DNA of 64,000 bases from positions 51,576 to 115,575 of the forward strand of contig JAJYWB010000008.1 of the NCBI GenBank assembly GCA_021791715.1, written 5' to 3'. The position numbers and the translations under genes are program-made. Source of the stretch: Planctomycetota bacterium (GTDB lineage: Bacteria; Planctomycetota; Planctomycetia; Isosphaerales; Isosphaeraceae). This document shows, piece after piece, positions 10,559-19,076 of the stretch. Numbering within the stretch: position 1 is the first letter of the stretch; each line of letters begins with the position of its first letter. The notes below the pieces were generated by a model. That model was not told the DNA's origin, made no database searches, and was given only the letters and a program-made list of their open reading frames with translations.

Positions 10559-11119
10559 TCAGCGATTGAAGATCAAAGCCCCCGCGAAGATCGCGCCGAA
10601 TGTCGCCGCCATGAGCCAGATCAGCACCTGTACGCCGGGCTCGGGTCCATGAAAACGACGACGCTTGCCCGATCTGCGACGTTCGGCCGAGATCGGGCAA
10701 TTGTGCACGGGCCAGGCGTTCAACGGTCCCGAACCGCCGCAATCCAAACAATGATAACGAAACGATCGAACGATTCTTCCACCGAACCAGAACAGAAACG
10801 CCGCTCCGACGAAAATCGTAAACGGATGAGCAGATAAATAAATTATTGAAATTATCAACAAAGCGAACCAAAACGCGATCATCGCGAACGCCAGAAACGG
10901 ATTGGCGACGATCCGGAGGAAATCCTCGGGATCGTGATCGAGAACGACCGGATCGAGCTCGCGCGGCGGGGGAAGATCGGCGAGCGGCGCCGAAAAATCG
11001 ACATCGACCGACCGGTCGACCGAAGCGTCGGCCGACGCGGAGATCTCGGCATCGATCGCGTGCGAGATCTCCGTTCCAATCGCGTTGGATTCACGATCCG
11101 ATCCGTTCCCAGACGTCAT
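10559..11119 (-). CDS. Hypothetical two-pass membrane protein with CxxC motif
   Basis: The frame is open to 11173; the ATG at 11119 is the more plausible start and gives 186 aa. The N-terminal 65 residues are acidic and soluble. Two or three membrane segments follow (AFAMIAFWFALLIISIIYL and the next helix), then a short YHCLDCGG...NCPI region that could bind metal, a basic stretch (RRRSGKRRRF) and a last hydrophobic helix near the C-terminus. Its start overlaps the end of the upstream membrane-protein gene by about 29 bases, suggesting translational coupling. I do not recognise the family. Confidence 0.65.
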   Translation of the reverse strand: MTSGNGSDRESNAIGTEISHAIDAEISASADASVDRSVDVDFSAPLADLPPPRELDPVVLDHDPEDFLRIVANPFLAFAMIAFWFALLIISIIYLSAHPFTIFVGAAFLFWFGGRIVRSFRYHCLDCGGSGPLNAWPVHNCPISAERRRSGKRRRFHGPEPGVQVLIWLMAATFGAIFAGALIFNR

Positions 11120-12611
11120 AAGGGCCGTACCGTGCCGCGTGGGCGTAACCGAGCTCGGGAAGCTTTTCATCAAGGCCGGGAATCTCGCCCGATTTCATCA
11201 CGGGAGTGACGACAAGCCGAACCCGGCCGTCGGTCAACTTCGCCTTCAGCCAAACGCTCCTCGGTTCAACCGCGTGGATCGCCTCGTAAGACGAGTACAA
11301 CCAGTCGTCGACGATCGCGTCGTCGCGGCCGTACATGCGATTATACTGCGGCAATCGCGCGAAGAATCGTTCATTGCGATTAAGGGCCGACACGCGCGGA
11401 TCGTTGAGCAAATAACGCAGCGCCGCCTGTTCTCCAAAGCGATTCCGCGCCGCCTTGACGACGATCCGAACGTCCGAGACGAGAAGCGCGAGCGTCGCCA
11501 GGCACAACGCCGCCGGCCGAACGAGCGATATCGAACTCCACTCGATCGATCCGACGATTCGCGCCGCCAAAATCGAACCGCAAACCGTCGCCTGCATCGC
11601 GTAATTATACCACGCTCCCGAGCTTTTCTTGCAAAGCGCGATCGTCATCGCGATTTCAAGAATCAAACAAACGAGTAAATAGCGATCAGTTGTGCGAAAC
11701 CGCTTGTTCGAGCCGATCACAAGCGGGATCGCCGCGGCGCCGATCGCGATCGGTCCGACCGACCGTTTGGCGATCTCGCCGAAGACCGTCGCGACATAAC
11801 GCCACGATCCCGCCGAAACTCGGCCGAGCAGCCCTGGGATCACGAAAATCGATTCGATCAGCATCCCGCGCGTCGTCGCCTGCTCGATCGCGAAATAAAC
11901 GAGCACGATCGCCGACCCCGCCGCGATCGGAACCACGAGCGTTTTCAGATCAATATTTTTACGCGTGTAATTATAAATAAGAATAAGAATCGATAATCCC
12001 CAGCCGACGACCAGGTGTTGTTTCACGCAAAAAGCGAGCGCGAACGCGATGAACGGGGGGATGAAGCCGTGATAATCGCGGCTCGGCCGATTGAGGCCTC
12101 GAATTGTGAGCGCGATTCCAAGCGTTTGGAGCGCGATTCCGAGCGTATCGGGACGAACCGAGACGGGAAAGCTCGATATCACCGCCGACGCCGCGAGCAT
12201 CGCCGCGCTCCACGCCGCGGCTAAGCGAGAACCGCCGTCTCCCGCGGCGATCCGGGCGACGATCACCAGCAACGCGATCAACGACAGATACGAAAGCGTT
12301 CGCCCCGCGGCGAGCGTCGCGGCGACGCGATCGATCCCGAGCGCGACGAGCGGCTTGGCCGCGATCCACGTCAACCGGTAATAAAGCGGCGCCTGAATCA
12401 CGACATGAGGATTTGATCCCGAAAACGGGCCGTAAAGCGACCCCGGGCCGCGATCGAATTGCCCCGCGGCCACATAAACGAGGGTCGATTCAAGATTCTC
12501 GGTGTCGTTCGTCCCCACGCCGATCCAGGCGTTGAATAACTGGTAAACAATCGCCGATATAAGAAGGCAAGTCCAGGCGGTTCGGCGGACGAGCGTTCGC
12601 GCGGATTCCAT
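11091..12611 (-). CDS. Multi-pass membrane protein, possible GT-C glycosyltransferase
   Basis: A 506-aa protein with about ten membrane helices and a large first extracytoplasmic loop containing GTNDTENLESTLVYV and APLYYRLTW. This layout, with an acidic residue pair in the first loop and a soluble C-terminal domain, resembles GT-C (ArnT/PMT-like) glycosyltransferases that use lipid-linked sugars. I see no diagnostic signature, so this is inference from topology. An AAGGAGCGAAGGA stretch lies directly upstream of the ATG. The gene is divergent from argB; the 164-base gap (12612-12775) must hold the promoters for both directions. Confidence 0.65.
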   Translation of the reverse strand: MESARTLVRRTAWTCLLISAIVYQLFNAWIGVGTNDTENLESTLVYVAAGQFDRGPGSLYGPFSGSNPHVVIQAPLYYRLTWIAAKPLVALGIDRVAATLAAGRTLSYLSLIALLVIVARIAAGDGGSRLAAAWSAAMLAASAVISSFPVSVRPDTLGIALQTLGIALTIRGLNRPSRDYHGFIPPFIAFALAFCVKQHLVVGWGLSILILIYNYTRKNIDLKTLVVPIAAGSAIVLVYFAIEQATTRGMLIESIFVIPGLLGRVSAGSWRYVATVFGEIAKRSVGPIAIGAAAIPLVIGSNKRFRTTDRYLLVCLILEIAMTIALCKKSSGAWYNYAMQATVCGSILAARIVGSIEWSSISLVRPAALCLATLALLVSDVRIVVKAARNRFGEQAALRYLLNDPRVSALNRNERFFARLPQYNRMYGRDDAIVDDWLYSSYEAIHAVEPRSVWLKAKLTDGRVRLVVTPVMKSGEIPGLDEKLPELGYAHAARYGPYDVWERIGS

Positions 12612-12775
12612 TCCTTCGCTCCTTGGGGATGAACTTGGTGTTCGATCGCGGTATCGGTTCAGCGGGCTTTGTTCTCGCGTTCCCGCGATTGTTCCTCAAC
12701 GCCACTTTACAGCGAAGGGGTGGGAGAGAAGAATAGCGTTTTGTTTTTGGACCCAGTTGGCCGTCGAGGTGAGCC

Positions 12776-13702
12776 GTGCACGAGGAAGAGATTCGCAAGG
12801 CCGACGTGTTGGTTGAGGCTTTGGGGTATATCCGCAAGTTTCAAGGCCGATACGTGGTGATCAAGCTCGGCGGGTCGGTGATGGAGAACCCCGAATCGCT
12901 CCGCGCGTTGTTGGTCGACGTCGTCTTCCTCCAAACCGTCGGGATGCGTCCCGTCGTCGTTCACGGCGGCGGCAAGGCGATCACGCTCGCGATGGAAAAA
13001 GCCGGCATAAAGCCCCGCTTCGTTCAGGGGCGCCGTTATACCGATCCCGAAACGCTCGCGATCGTCGCACGCGTGCTCGCCGACGAGATCAACGAAGATA
13101 TTGTTCGTCATATCAATAAATTTGGAGGACGAGCCGCGGGGTTGCATTACAAAACGAAGTCGTGCTTGTTCGGCAAGCGATTAACGCTCAACGGCGACGG
13201 CGAGCCGGTCGATCTCGGGCTCGTGGGCGAGGTCGATTCGGTCGATACGCCGCCGATCGAGAATTTATGCCTGGCGGGAATCGTACCGGTGCTGCCGTGC
13301 CTCGCCGAAGACGCGAACGAGGCGTTGTTGAACGTCAACGCCGATACCGCCGCCGCCGCGGTGGCTCGAGCTCTCGCCGCCGATAAGCTCGTTTTTCTTA
13401 CCGACACCCCCGGTATTCTGCGCGATAAGGACGACGCGACAAGCATCATCGAAAGCCTTACCCCGAGCGAATGCCGCGATCTGATCGATCGGGGAATCGT
13501 CGACAGGGGGATGATTCCCAAGGTCGAGGCGTGTCTCGAATGCCTTGAAGCCGGAGTGAAGAAGATTCATATTATTGACGGTCGAGTGCGACATTCGCTC
13601 CTGCTCGAAATTTTCACCGATCACGGGATCGGCACCGAGATCGATCGCGATCACGCGAGCGCCGCGATCAATCGTAGAACCCCCGTGTTGAGCGGAAAAT
13701 GA
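12776..13702 (+). CDS. argB: Acetylglutamate kinase
   Basis: This 308-aa protein catalyses ATP-dependent phosphorylation of N-acetyl-L-glutamate, the second step of arginine synthesis. The nucleotide and substrate sites are clear: VIKLGGSVM near residue 28, VVHGGGKAITLAM near residue 60, NVNADTAAAAVARAL near residue 185 and FLTDTPGIL near residue 208. The N-terminal extension of about 20 residues before the core is seen in arginine-sensitive hexameric enzymes. The start is GTG at 12776, backed by GAGGTGA a few bases upstream; no ATG alternative fits. It heads a run with argD and argF. argC and argJ are not in this window. Confidence 0.95.
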   Translation: MHEEEIRKADVLVEALGYIRKFQGRYVVIKLGGSVMENPESLRALLVDVVFLQTVGMRPVVVHGGGKAITLAMEKAGIKPRFVQGRRYTDPETLAIVARVLADEINEDIVRHINKFGGRAAGLHYKTKSCLFGKRLTLNGDGEPVDLGLVGEVDSVDTPPIENLCLAGIVPVLPCLAEDANEALLNVNADTAAAAVARALAADKLVFLTDTPGILRDKDDATSIIESLTPSECRDLIDRGIVDRGMIPKVEACLECLEAGVKKIHIIDGRVRHSLLLEIFTDHGIGTEIDRDHASAAINRRTPVLSGK

Positions 13703-13872
13703 TCGCCGATTCGGGGGTCGTAAACGCTCCGGTTCGGCTCGTATCACGTTTCTCAAACACCGAACCGCGTCGATCCGCGTCGTGTCCGGCTTTTTTCGCG
13801 AGAACGAACGTTCGAGCCCGAGCGATTCAATAAGAACAACAAGTGAGCAATTAATTATAAGGAGACTCCCCC

Positions 13873-15081
13873 TTGACCGCAGTCGAAGCCCCGACCTCCG
13901 AGGAGACGATATCCCTCTTCGATCAATACGTGATCCCTAATTATCGACGTTATCCCGTATGCCTCGTTCACGGCGAGGGTTCGAGGATCTGGGACGCCGA
14001 GGGGAGAGAGTATCTCGATTTCTTCCCCGGTTGGGGCTGCAATTTGCTGGGGCATTGTCCCCCCCGGATCGTCGACGCGGTGCGCGATCAGGTCGGCAAG
14101 CTGATCCACGTTCCCAACACGTGGTATATGGAGGCTCAGGGGCGATTCGCCGAGGCGCTTTCAAAACGATCGTTCGGCGGCCAAAGCTTCTTCTGCAACA
14201 GCGGCGCCGAGGCCGTCGAGGCCGCGATCAAACTGGCTCGCGCGTACGGTTCGCCGTCCAAAAAATTTAAAATTGTGACGATGGAACACGGCTTTCACGG
14301 TCGCACGTACGCCGCGCTCACCGCGACCGCCCAGCCCAAATATCACGCGGGGTTCGAGCCGCTCGTCCCCGGATTCAAATATGTTCCTCACAACGATCTT
14401 GAGGCCGCCGCGGCGGCGATCGACGCCGAAACCGCCGCGGTACTGATCGAGCCGATCCAGGGGGAGGGGGGCGTTCGTACTCCCGCCGCGGGTTATCTTG
14501 AAGGATTGCGAAAGCTCTGCGATCAAAGCGGCGCGCTCCTCGTCCTCGACGAGGTTCAAACCGGCCTCGGTCGAACCGGAAAATGGTTCGCATATCAACA
14601 TTATAACATCATTCCCGACATTTTGACGTGCGCCAAGGCGCTCGCGGGAGGGATCGCCGCGGGGGTGATGATCGCTCGTCGCGAGATCGCCGCGACGTTC
14701 AAGCCGGGGATGCACGCGAGCACGTTCGGCGGCAATCCGATCGCGTGCCGCGCCGGGCTCGCCGCGATCGAGACGATCGATCACGATGGATTGCTCGACC
14801 GCGCCCGCGCGATCGGCGATCGCTTCGGCGAGCGGCTCGCCGCGATCCGCTCGAGGCATCCCGGTCTGGTTCGCGAGCTTCGCATCCAAGGAGCGATGAT
14901 CGGCGTCGAGTTGTCGATCGACGCGTCCAAGATCGTCGAGGCGTGCCTCGAACGTCGACTGTTAGTGAACGCGACTCATGTGAATGTGATTCGATTGCTT
15001 CCGGCGCTGACGATCGCCGACGACGAGATCGATCGCGGTTGCGCGATTCTCGCCGAGGTCGTCGCGGCGCTCGCGGATTGA
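13873..15081 (+). CDS. argD: Acetylornithine aminotransferase
   Basis: This 402-aa class III PLP aminotransferase interconverts N-acetylglutamate semialdehyde and N-acetylornithine. Signatures: FFPGWGCNLLGHCPP near the N-terminus, FFCNSGAEAVEAAIKLAR for cofactor phosphate binding, LLVLDEVQTGLGRTGK, and the PLP lysine in LTCAKALAGG (about K255). The start is TTG at 13873, supported by AAGGAG eight bases upstream; no alternative in-frame start lies nearby. It sits about 170 bases after argB and is followed closely by argF. Gamma-aminobutyrate or ornithine aminotransferase is the alternative by homology, but the arg context decides. Confidence 0.94.
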   Translation: MTAVEAPTSEETISLFDQYVIPNYRRYPVCLVHGEGSRIWDAEGREYLDFFPGWGCNLLGHCPPRIVDAVRDQVGKLIHVPNTWYMEAQGRFAEALSKRSFGGQSFFCNSGAEAVEAAIKLARAYGSPSKKFKIVTMEHGFHGRTYAALTATAQPKYHAGFEPLVPGFKYVPHNDLEAAAAAIDAETAAVLIEPIQGEGGVRTPAAGYLEGLRKLCDQSGALLVLDEVQTGLGRTGKWFAYQHYNIIPDILTCAKALAGGIAAGVMIARREIAATFKPGMHASTFGGNPIACRAGLAAIETIDHDGLLDRARAIGDRFGERLAAIRSRHPGLVRELRIQGAMIGVELSIDASKIVEACLERRLLVNATHVNVIRLLPALTIADDEIDRGCAILAEVVAALAD

Positions 15082-15101
15082 ACCGAGCGGAGAGAACGGA
15101 A

Positions 15102-16016
15102 TTGGCACGCCATTTCATTGATTTATTTGAAGTCACCCCGGCTCAGGCGGGCGAGCTCCTCGACCGCGCCGCCGAACTGAAAGAGCGCGACGACCCGGCT
15201 CATCGCGCTCCCCTCCTCGCGGGCAGAACGCTCGGTCTCGTTTTCGATAAACCGTCGCTCCGAACGCGAGTCAGCTTCGAGGCAGCGATCGCGCAACTCG
15301 GCGGATCGGCGATCTTCTTCCGCGGCAAAGACGTCGGCCTCGGCGTCCGCGAGACGATCGGCGATTTCGCTCGGGTTATCAGTCAATATATCGATGTGCT
15401 TGCTATTCGCACGTTCTCACAAGAGGTCGTCGAGGAGCTCGCCCGCTCGGCGACGATCCCCGTCGTCAACGCGCTTTCCGATTCGGCGCATCCGTGCCAG
15501 GCGATGGGGGATCTGCTGACGATCCGCCAAACGTTCGGATCGCTCAAGGGAGTGAAGCTCGTTTTCGTCGGCGACGGCAACAACGTCGCGCGGTCGCTCG
15601 CTCAGGCCGCGGCGCTTTCGGGGATGACGTTCGTCTTGGCGTGCCCCGAGGGATATGCGTTCCCGGCCGATTTTTCGGCGCGATTCGCCGCGGTTTATCC
15701 CGGGGTTTCGCTCGAGATCGATCACGACCCCGCCCGCGCCGTGAAGAACGCCGACGTCGTCTACACCGACGTCTGGGCGAGCATGGGGCAGGAGGCCGAG
15801 GCCGAGATCCGCCGCGCCGCGTTCGCTCCGTTTCGCGTCGACGAAGCGTTGCTTTCGAAGGCGAGTCGCCGTGCGATCTTCCTCCATTGCCTCCCCGCGC
15901 GGCGAGGCGAGGAGGTCGCCTCGGCGGTGCTCGACGGCCCTCAAAGTCGCGTGATCCCCCAGGCGGGCAATCGCCTCCATTTTCAAAAGGCGCTTTTGCT
16001 TTGGCTATTAACATAA
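15102..16016 (+). CDS. argF: Ornithine carbamoyltransferase
   Basis: This 304-aa enzyme makes citrulline from ornithine and carbamoyl phosphate. The carbamoyl-phosphate site SLRTRVSF, the loop FFRGKDVGLGVRE, the HPCQAMGD motif, FVGDGNNVARS and the ornithine-site HCLPARRGEEV are all present in the expected order. The frame is open far upstream through argD, but the real start is the TTG at 15102, just after the argD stop, with GGAGAG upstream. The resulting MARHFIDLFE... matches the usual N-terminus and length of the family. All three arg genes here therefore use non-ATG starts. Confidence 0.95.
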   Translation: MARHFIDLFEVTPAQAGELLDRAAELKERDDPAHRAPLLAGRTLGLVFDKPSLRTRVSFEAAIAQLGGSAIFFRGKDVGLGVRETIGDFARVISQYIDVLAIRTFSQEVVEELARSATIPVVNALSDSAHPCQAMGDLLTIRQTFGSLKGVKLVFVGDGNNVARSLAQAAALSGMTFVLACPEGYAFPADFSARFAAVYPGVSLEIDHDPARAVKNADVVYTDVWASMGQEAEAEIRRAAFAPFRVDEALLSKASRRAIFLHCLPARRGEEVASAVLDGPQSRVIPQAGNRLHFQKALLLWLLT

Positions 16017-16037
16017 CTTTAATAAAGTAAAAGTTAT
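16013..16037 (+). promoter_or_regulatory. AT-rich hairpin between argF stop and rph start
   Basis: ATAACTTT at 16013-16020 is exactly complementary to AAAGTTAT at 16030-16037, with a nine-base loop. The hairpin overlaps the argF stop codon and ends two bases before the rph ATG, where no ribosome binding site is visible. It may affect rph translation; with only A/T-rich arms it is weak. Confidence 0.35.
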
Positions 16038-16039
16038 CG

Positions 16040-16771
16040 ATGCAATTAACAAGACATCAAGATCGGGCTTTCGACGCGATTCGTCCCGTGACGATCGAGC
16101 GCGGTTTCGTGCGCAACAGCCCGGGAAGCGTTCTTTATCGCTCAGGGGGTACGACCGTGCTCGTCACGGCGCAGATTTCCGACAAAGTTCCGCCGTTTCT
16201 CGAGGGGAAGGGAATCGGCTGGTTGACCGCCGAATACGCGATGCTTCCCGGCAGCACGCCGACGCGCAAGCCTCGCGGCGGCGACGGCCGCGCCACCGAG
16301 ATCCAGAGGCTCATCGGCCGAAGCCTCCGCGCCGTCGTCGATCGCTCGGCGCTCGGCGCGGCGACGATTCACGTCGACGCCGACGTCATCGAGGCCGACG
16401 GAGGCACCCGAACCGCCGCGATCACCGCGGCTTTCGTCGCCGTCGTCGACGCGGTTCGCGATCGATTTCATCATTCGTCAAGTCTTATTATCAAAGATTC
16501 GATCGCCGCGGTGAGCGTCGGCCTGGTCGATTCGGTCGCGCTCCTCGATCTTGATTACGCCGAGGATTCGACCGCGCTCGTCGATTGCAACGTCGTTCGT
16601 CTGGGAAGCGGCGAGTTCGTCGAATTTCAGGCGACGGGGGAGGGGGGAACGTTCACGCGTCCGCGACTCCTCGATCTGCTCGATCTCGCGAACAAAGGGA
16701 TCGACGAACTTCGATCGATCCAGCGCGCCGCCCTCGGCGATTCCTGGCCCTGGCCCGAACAAACTTCATAA
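16040..16771 (+). CDS. rph: Ribonuclease PH
   Basis: This 243-aa protein is a phosphate-dependent 3'-to-5' exoribonuclease that trims tRNA 3' ends. The N-terminus RHQDRAFDAIRPVTIERGFV, the SGGTTVLVTAQI segment, the PGSTPTRKPRGGDGRATEIQ RNA-binding stretch, LIGRSLRAVVD and the phosphate-site region IEADGGTRTAAITAAFVA match RNase PH over its full length. It follows argF by 23 bases and is likely co-transcribed. No clear ribosome site is seen before the ATG; translation may depend on read-on from argF. Confidence 0.95.
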   Translation: MQLTRHQDRAFDAIRPVTIERGFVRNSPGSVLYRSGGTTVLVTAQISDKVPPFLEGKGIGWLTAEYAMLPGSTPTRKPRGGDGRATEIQRLIGRSLRAVVDRSALGAATIHVDADVIEADGGTRTAAITAAFVAVVDAVRDRFHHSSSLIIKDSIAAVSVGLVDSVALLDLDYAEDSTALVDCNVVRLGSGEFVEFQATGEGGTFTRPRLLDLLDLANKGIDELRSIQRAALGDSWPWPEQTS

Positions 16772-16792
16772 AACATCAACGAGACGATCTTC

Positions 16793-18745
16793 ATGGATGA
16801 ACGACCGCGATCCGCCGAAACCTCGACCGCGCCCGATCGCTCTCCCCTTTCGATCCAAGAAATCGTCGTCCTCGCGGTCGCGCTCGGCCTCGCCGCGGGG
16901 TTCGTCGAGGTTCTCGCCGTCGTCGTCAATCAAAAAGTAAAAAACAGCTATTTAATGATTAGCTCGCATTATATCTGGATGATCCCGCTCGCGAACCTGA
17001 TCGAATCGCTTTTTGTTTCTTTCTTTATGATCATTTTATCGCGTGTTTTCCCCAAAATTTCGCCGCGATTCGTCGCGTTCACGCTCGCGACCGCGGCGAT
17101 TCTCAACCCGCTTCAGATCTTTCCGATCCGGCTCTACGCGACGATCCTCCTCGCCGCGGGGATCTCGGCCCGGCTGGTCGCGTGGATTCTCCCTCGCCGC
17201 GTTCGTTTCGTCCCGTTCGTCGCCGATTCGACCTTGCGATTGATCGGCTTGCTCCTGATCACGATCGCGTATTCGTTCGGCGTCGACGCGTGGGAGCGAA
17301 CCCTCGAAACGTTCCGCGCCCCACCGGGGGAGGGCTCGCCCAACGTTCTCTTGATCGTCATGGACACCGTTCGCGCCAAGGAATTAAGCCTCTACGGCTA
17401 CGATCGCGATACGACGCCGAACCTCAAAAAGCTCGCCGAACGCGGAGTCGTCTTCGATCGCGCCTTCGCGTCGGCGCCCTGGACCGCGCCTTCGCACGCA
17501 AGTATGTTCACGGGAGAAATCGCTTCCCGCTGTTTCCCCGGTTTTCGAAGCAGGCTCGATCGATCGATTCCGACGATCGCCGAGTCGACCCGCGCCCTCG
17601 GTTATCGAACCGCGGGATTCGTCGCCAATCTCACCTTTTGCTCGCGCGAGACCGGCCTGAACCGCGGCTTCTCGCATTACGAGGATTATCCGATCTCGCT
17701 CATGGAAACGATGCGCTGTTCTTTATTGTTTCGGCATTTATGCCGATATGCTCACTTTCATTTCGGCGCTTACGATCTTTCGCAATCCCCCGTGGCGCGG
17801 AAGAACAGGGGGCCGTTCGGTTTCGATTATCGTTACGCCGATCAGGTGAACGCCTCGTTCCTTTCCTGGGTTGATCGCGGCTCTCGTCCTTTTTTCGCCT
17901 TCCTCAATTACTTCGACGCGCATCTCGCGTATCTGCCGCCTCCCGATCGCCCCTCGAGATTCCTCAAGTCGCCCCTTGAGTCGTCCGATCTCGACGACCT
18001 GATGAGCTGGTGGGACGTTGATAAATCCAAACTTACAAAACGCCAATATCAATTGAATCGCGATGGTTACGACGAATGTATCGCCTCGATCGACGACGCG
18101 ATCGGCCGATTGATCGAGGATCTCGATCGCCGCGGGCTTATGGAAAAGACCGTCGTGATCATCGCTTCGGATCACGGCGAGCATTTCGGCGAGCGCGAGC
18201 TTTTCGGCCACGCGTGCTCGCTTTACACGCAAGAAACGCTTGTGCCCTTATTGATTATTGATCGGAGAATCGCCGCCCGCGGGCTTCGCGTGCGCGATCC
18301 CGTCGGCCTGCGCGATATCGCGCGGACGATCGCCGATCTCACCGGTTCGCGCGATCGTCCCTCGTTTCCCGGTCGATCTCTCGTCCCGTACTGGAAAGAA
18401 GATCCCAAGAGCCGATCGAACGACGCTCCGCCGATCGTGATCGAGCTTTCAGGCCCCCCCGACGAACTCGCGAATCAGGGCCGATCGCCGATCGTTATCC
18501 ATAAAAAACTGTCGTCAATCATTGTAAATAAATATCAATATATACTCGGTAAAGACGGCGTTGAAGAGCTTTATGATCTCGATCTCGATATCGAGAACGA
18601 GCGCGATCTCGCGCCGAACGAGGATTCCAAACCCAGGCTCGCCGAGATGCGGGCGATTCTCGACCGCGAGCGAGCGAATCCTCGCGCGACCGTCGGCAAG
18701 TTCGGCGAATCGCGCGCGATCGCGCGACGGCGTGAAGCCGAATGA
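16793..18745 (+). CDS. Membrane-anchored sulfatase-like hydrolase (alkaline phosphatase superfamily)
   Basis: A 650-aa protein with about five membrane helices in the first 170 residues, then a sulfatase-fold domain (NVLLIVMDTVR near residue 183, metal-binding ASDHGEHFGERELFGHA near residue 459). At the nucleophile position the motif reads WTAPSHASMFTG: Thr replaces the Cys/Ser that formylglycine sulfatases need, and His replaces the usual Arg. It is therefore unlikely to be a formylglycine sulfatase. A phosphotransferase or phosphodiesterase using threonine, as in LtaS/EptA-type enzymes, is more plausible. Topology (N-terminal membrane domain, large exposed catalytic domain) fits an envelope-modifying enzyme. 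The gene follows rph by about 20 bases. Confidence 0.8.
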   Translation: MDERPRSAETSTAPDRSPLSIQEIVVLAVALGLAAGFVEVLAVVVNQKVKNSYLMISSHYIWMIPLANLIESLFVSFFMIILSRVFPKISPRFVAFTLATAAILNPLQIFPIRLYATILLAAGISARLVAWILPRRVRFVPFVADSTLRLIGLLLITIAYSFGVDAWERTLETFRAPPGEGSPNVLLIVMDTVRAKELSLYGYDRDTTPNLKKLAERGVVFDRAFASAPWTAPSHASMFTGEIASRCFPGFRSRLDRSIPTIAESTRALGYRTAGFVANLTFCSRETGLNRGFSHYEDYPISLMETMRCSLLFRHLCRYAHFHFGAYDLSQSPVARKNRGPFGFDYRYADQVNASFLSWVDRGSRPFFAFLNYFDAHLAYLPPPDRPSRFLKSPLESSDLDDLMSWWDVDKSKLTKRQYQLNRDGYDECIASIDDAIGRLIEDLDRRGLMEKTVVIIASDHGEHFGERELFGHACSLYTQETLVPLLIIDRRIAARGLRVRDPVGLRDIARTIADLTGSRDRPSFPGRSLVPYWKEDPKSRSNDAPPIVIELSGPPDELANQGRSPIVIHKKLSSIIVNKYQYILGKDGVEELYDLDLDIENERDLAPNEDSKPRLAEMRAILDRERANPRATVGKFGESRAIARRREAE

Positions 18746-18841
18746 ATCCTGGGCGTTACGATCATATCCTAAAATTAACAATGCTTCGGCGGCGTCGTTG
18801 TGGCGTGAAGCCGAATGACCCCTGGGCGTTTTGATCGGCTT
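18730..18841 (+). repeat. Short direct repeat spanning the end of the sulfatase-like gene
   Basis: GGCGTGAAGCCGAATGA plus a following CCTGGGCGTT occurs at about 18731-18757 and again at about 18808-18834, the second copy wholly intergenic. The first contains the last codons and stop of the sulfatase-like gene. The rest of the 18746-19076 gap holds no convincing gene. Confidence 0.6.
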
Positions 18842-19076
18842 TTTCTCGTCTCCTTGGGATCGATTTTCCTCCGAAATTCCTCTTTCTCGATTTCTCCCTA
18901 TTTGTTAAGAACCGTGCGCCTTTCCAACCGTTATGTGGCCGGATCCGTTCGCGTGAAGCCCGCACAGGGTTCCAACCGCGCGGCCGTCGTTCTGAAAACT
19001 TGTGGTTTTCGGCGGGCGATGAGCCTGATCGCCGAGGCCAGGAATCGCGAACCCGACAGGATGGGGTTTATCGCTT

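Noticed and set aside
14628..15101. A long N-terminal extension of ornithine carbamoyltransferase
   Set aside because: The open frame overlaps argD in another frame and has no family similarity; the TTG at 15102 with its ribosome site fits the known N-terminus.
16793..18745. Formylglycine-dependent sulfatase annotation
   Set aside because: The nucleophile position is Thr and the following Arg is His, so the required C/S-x-P-x-R motif is absent.
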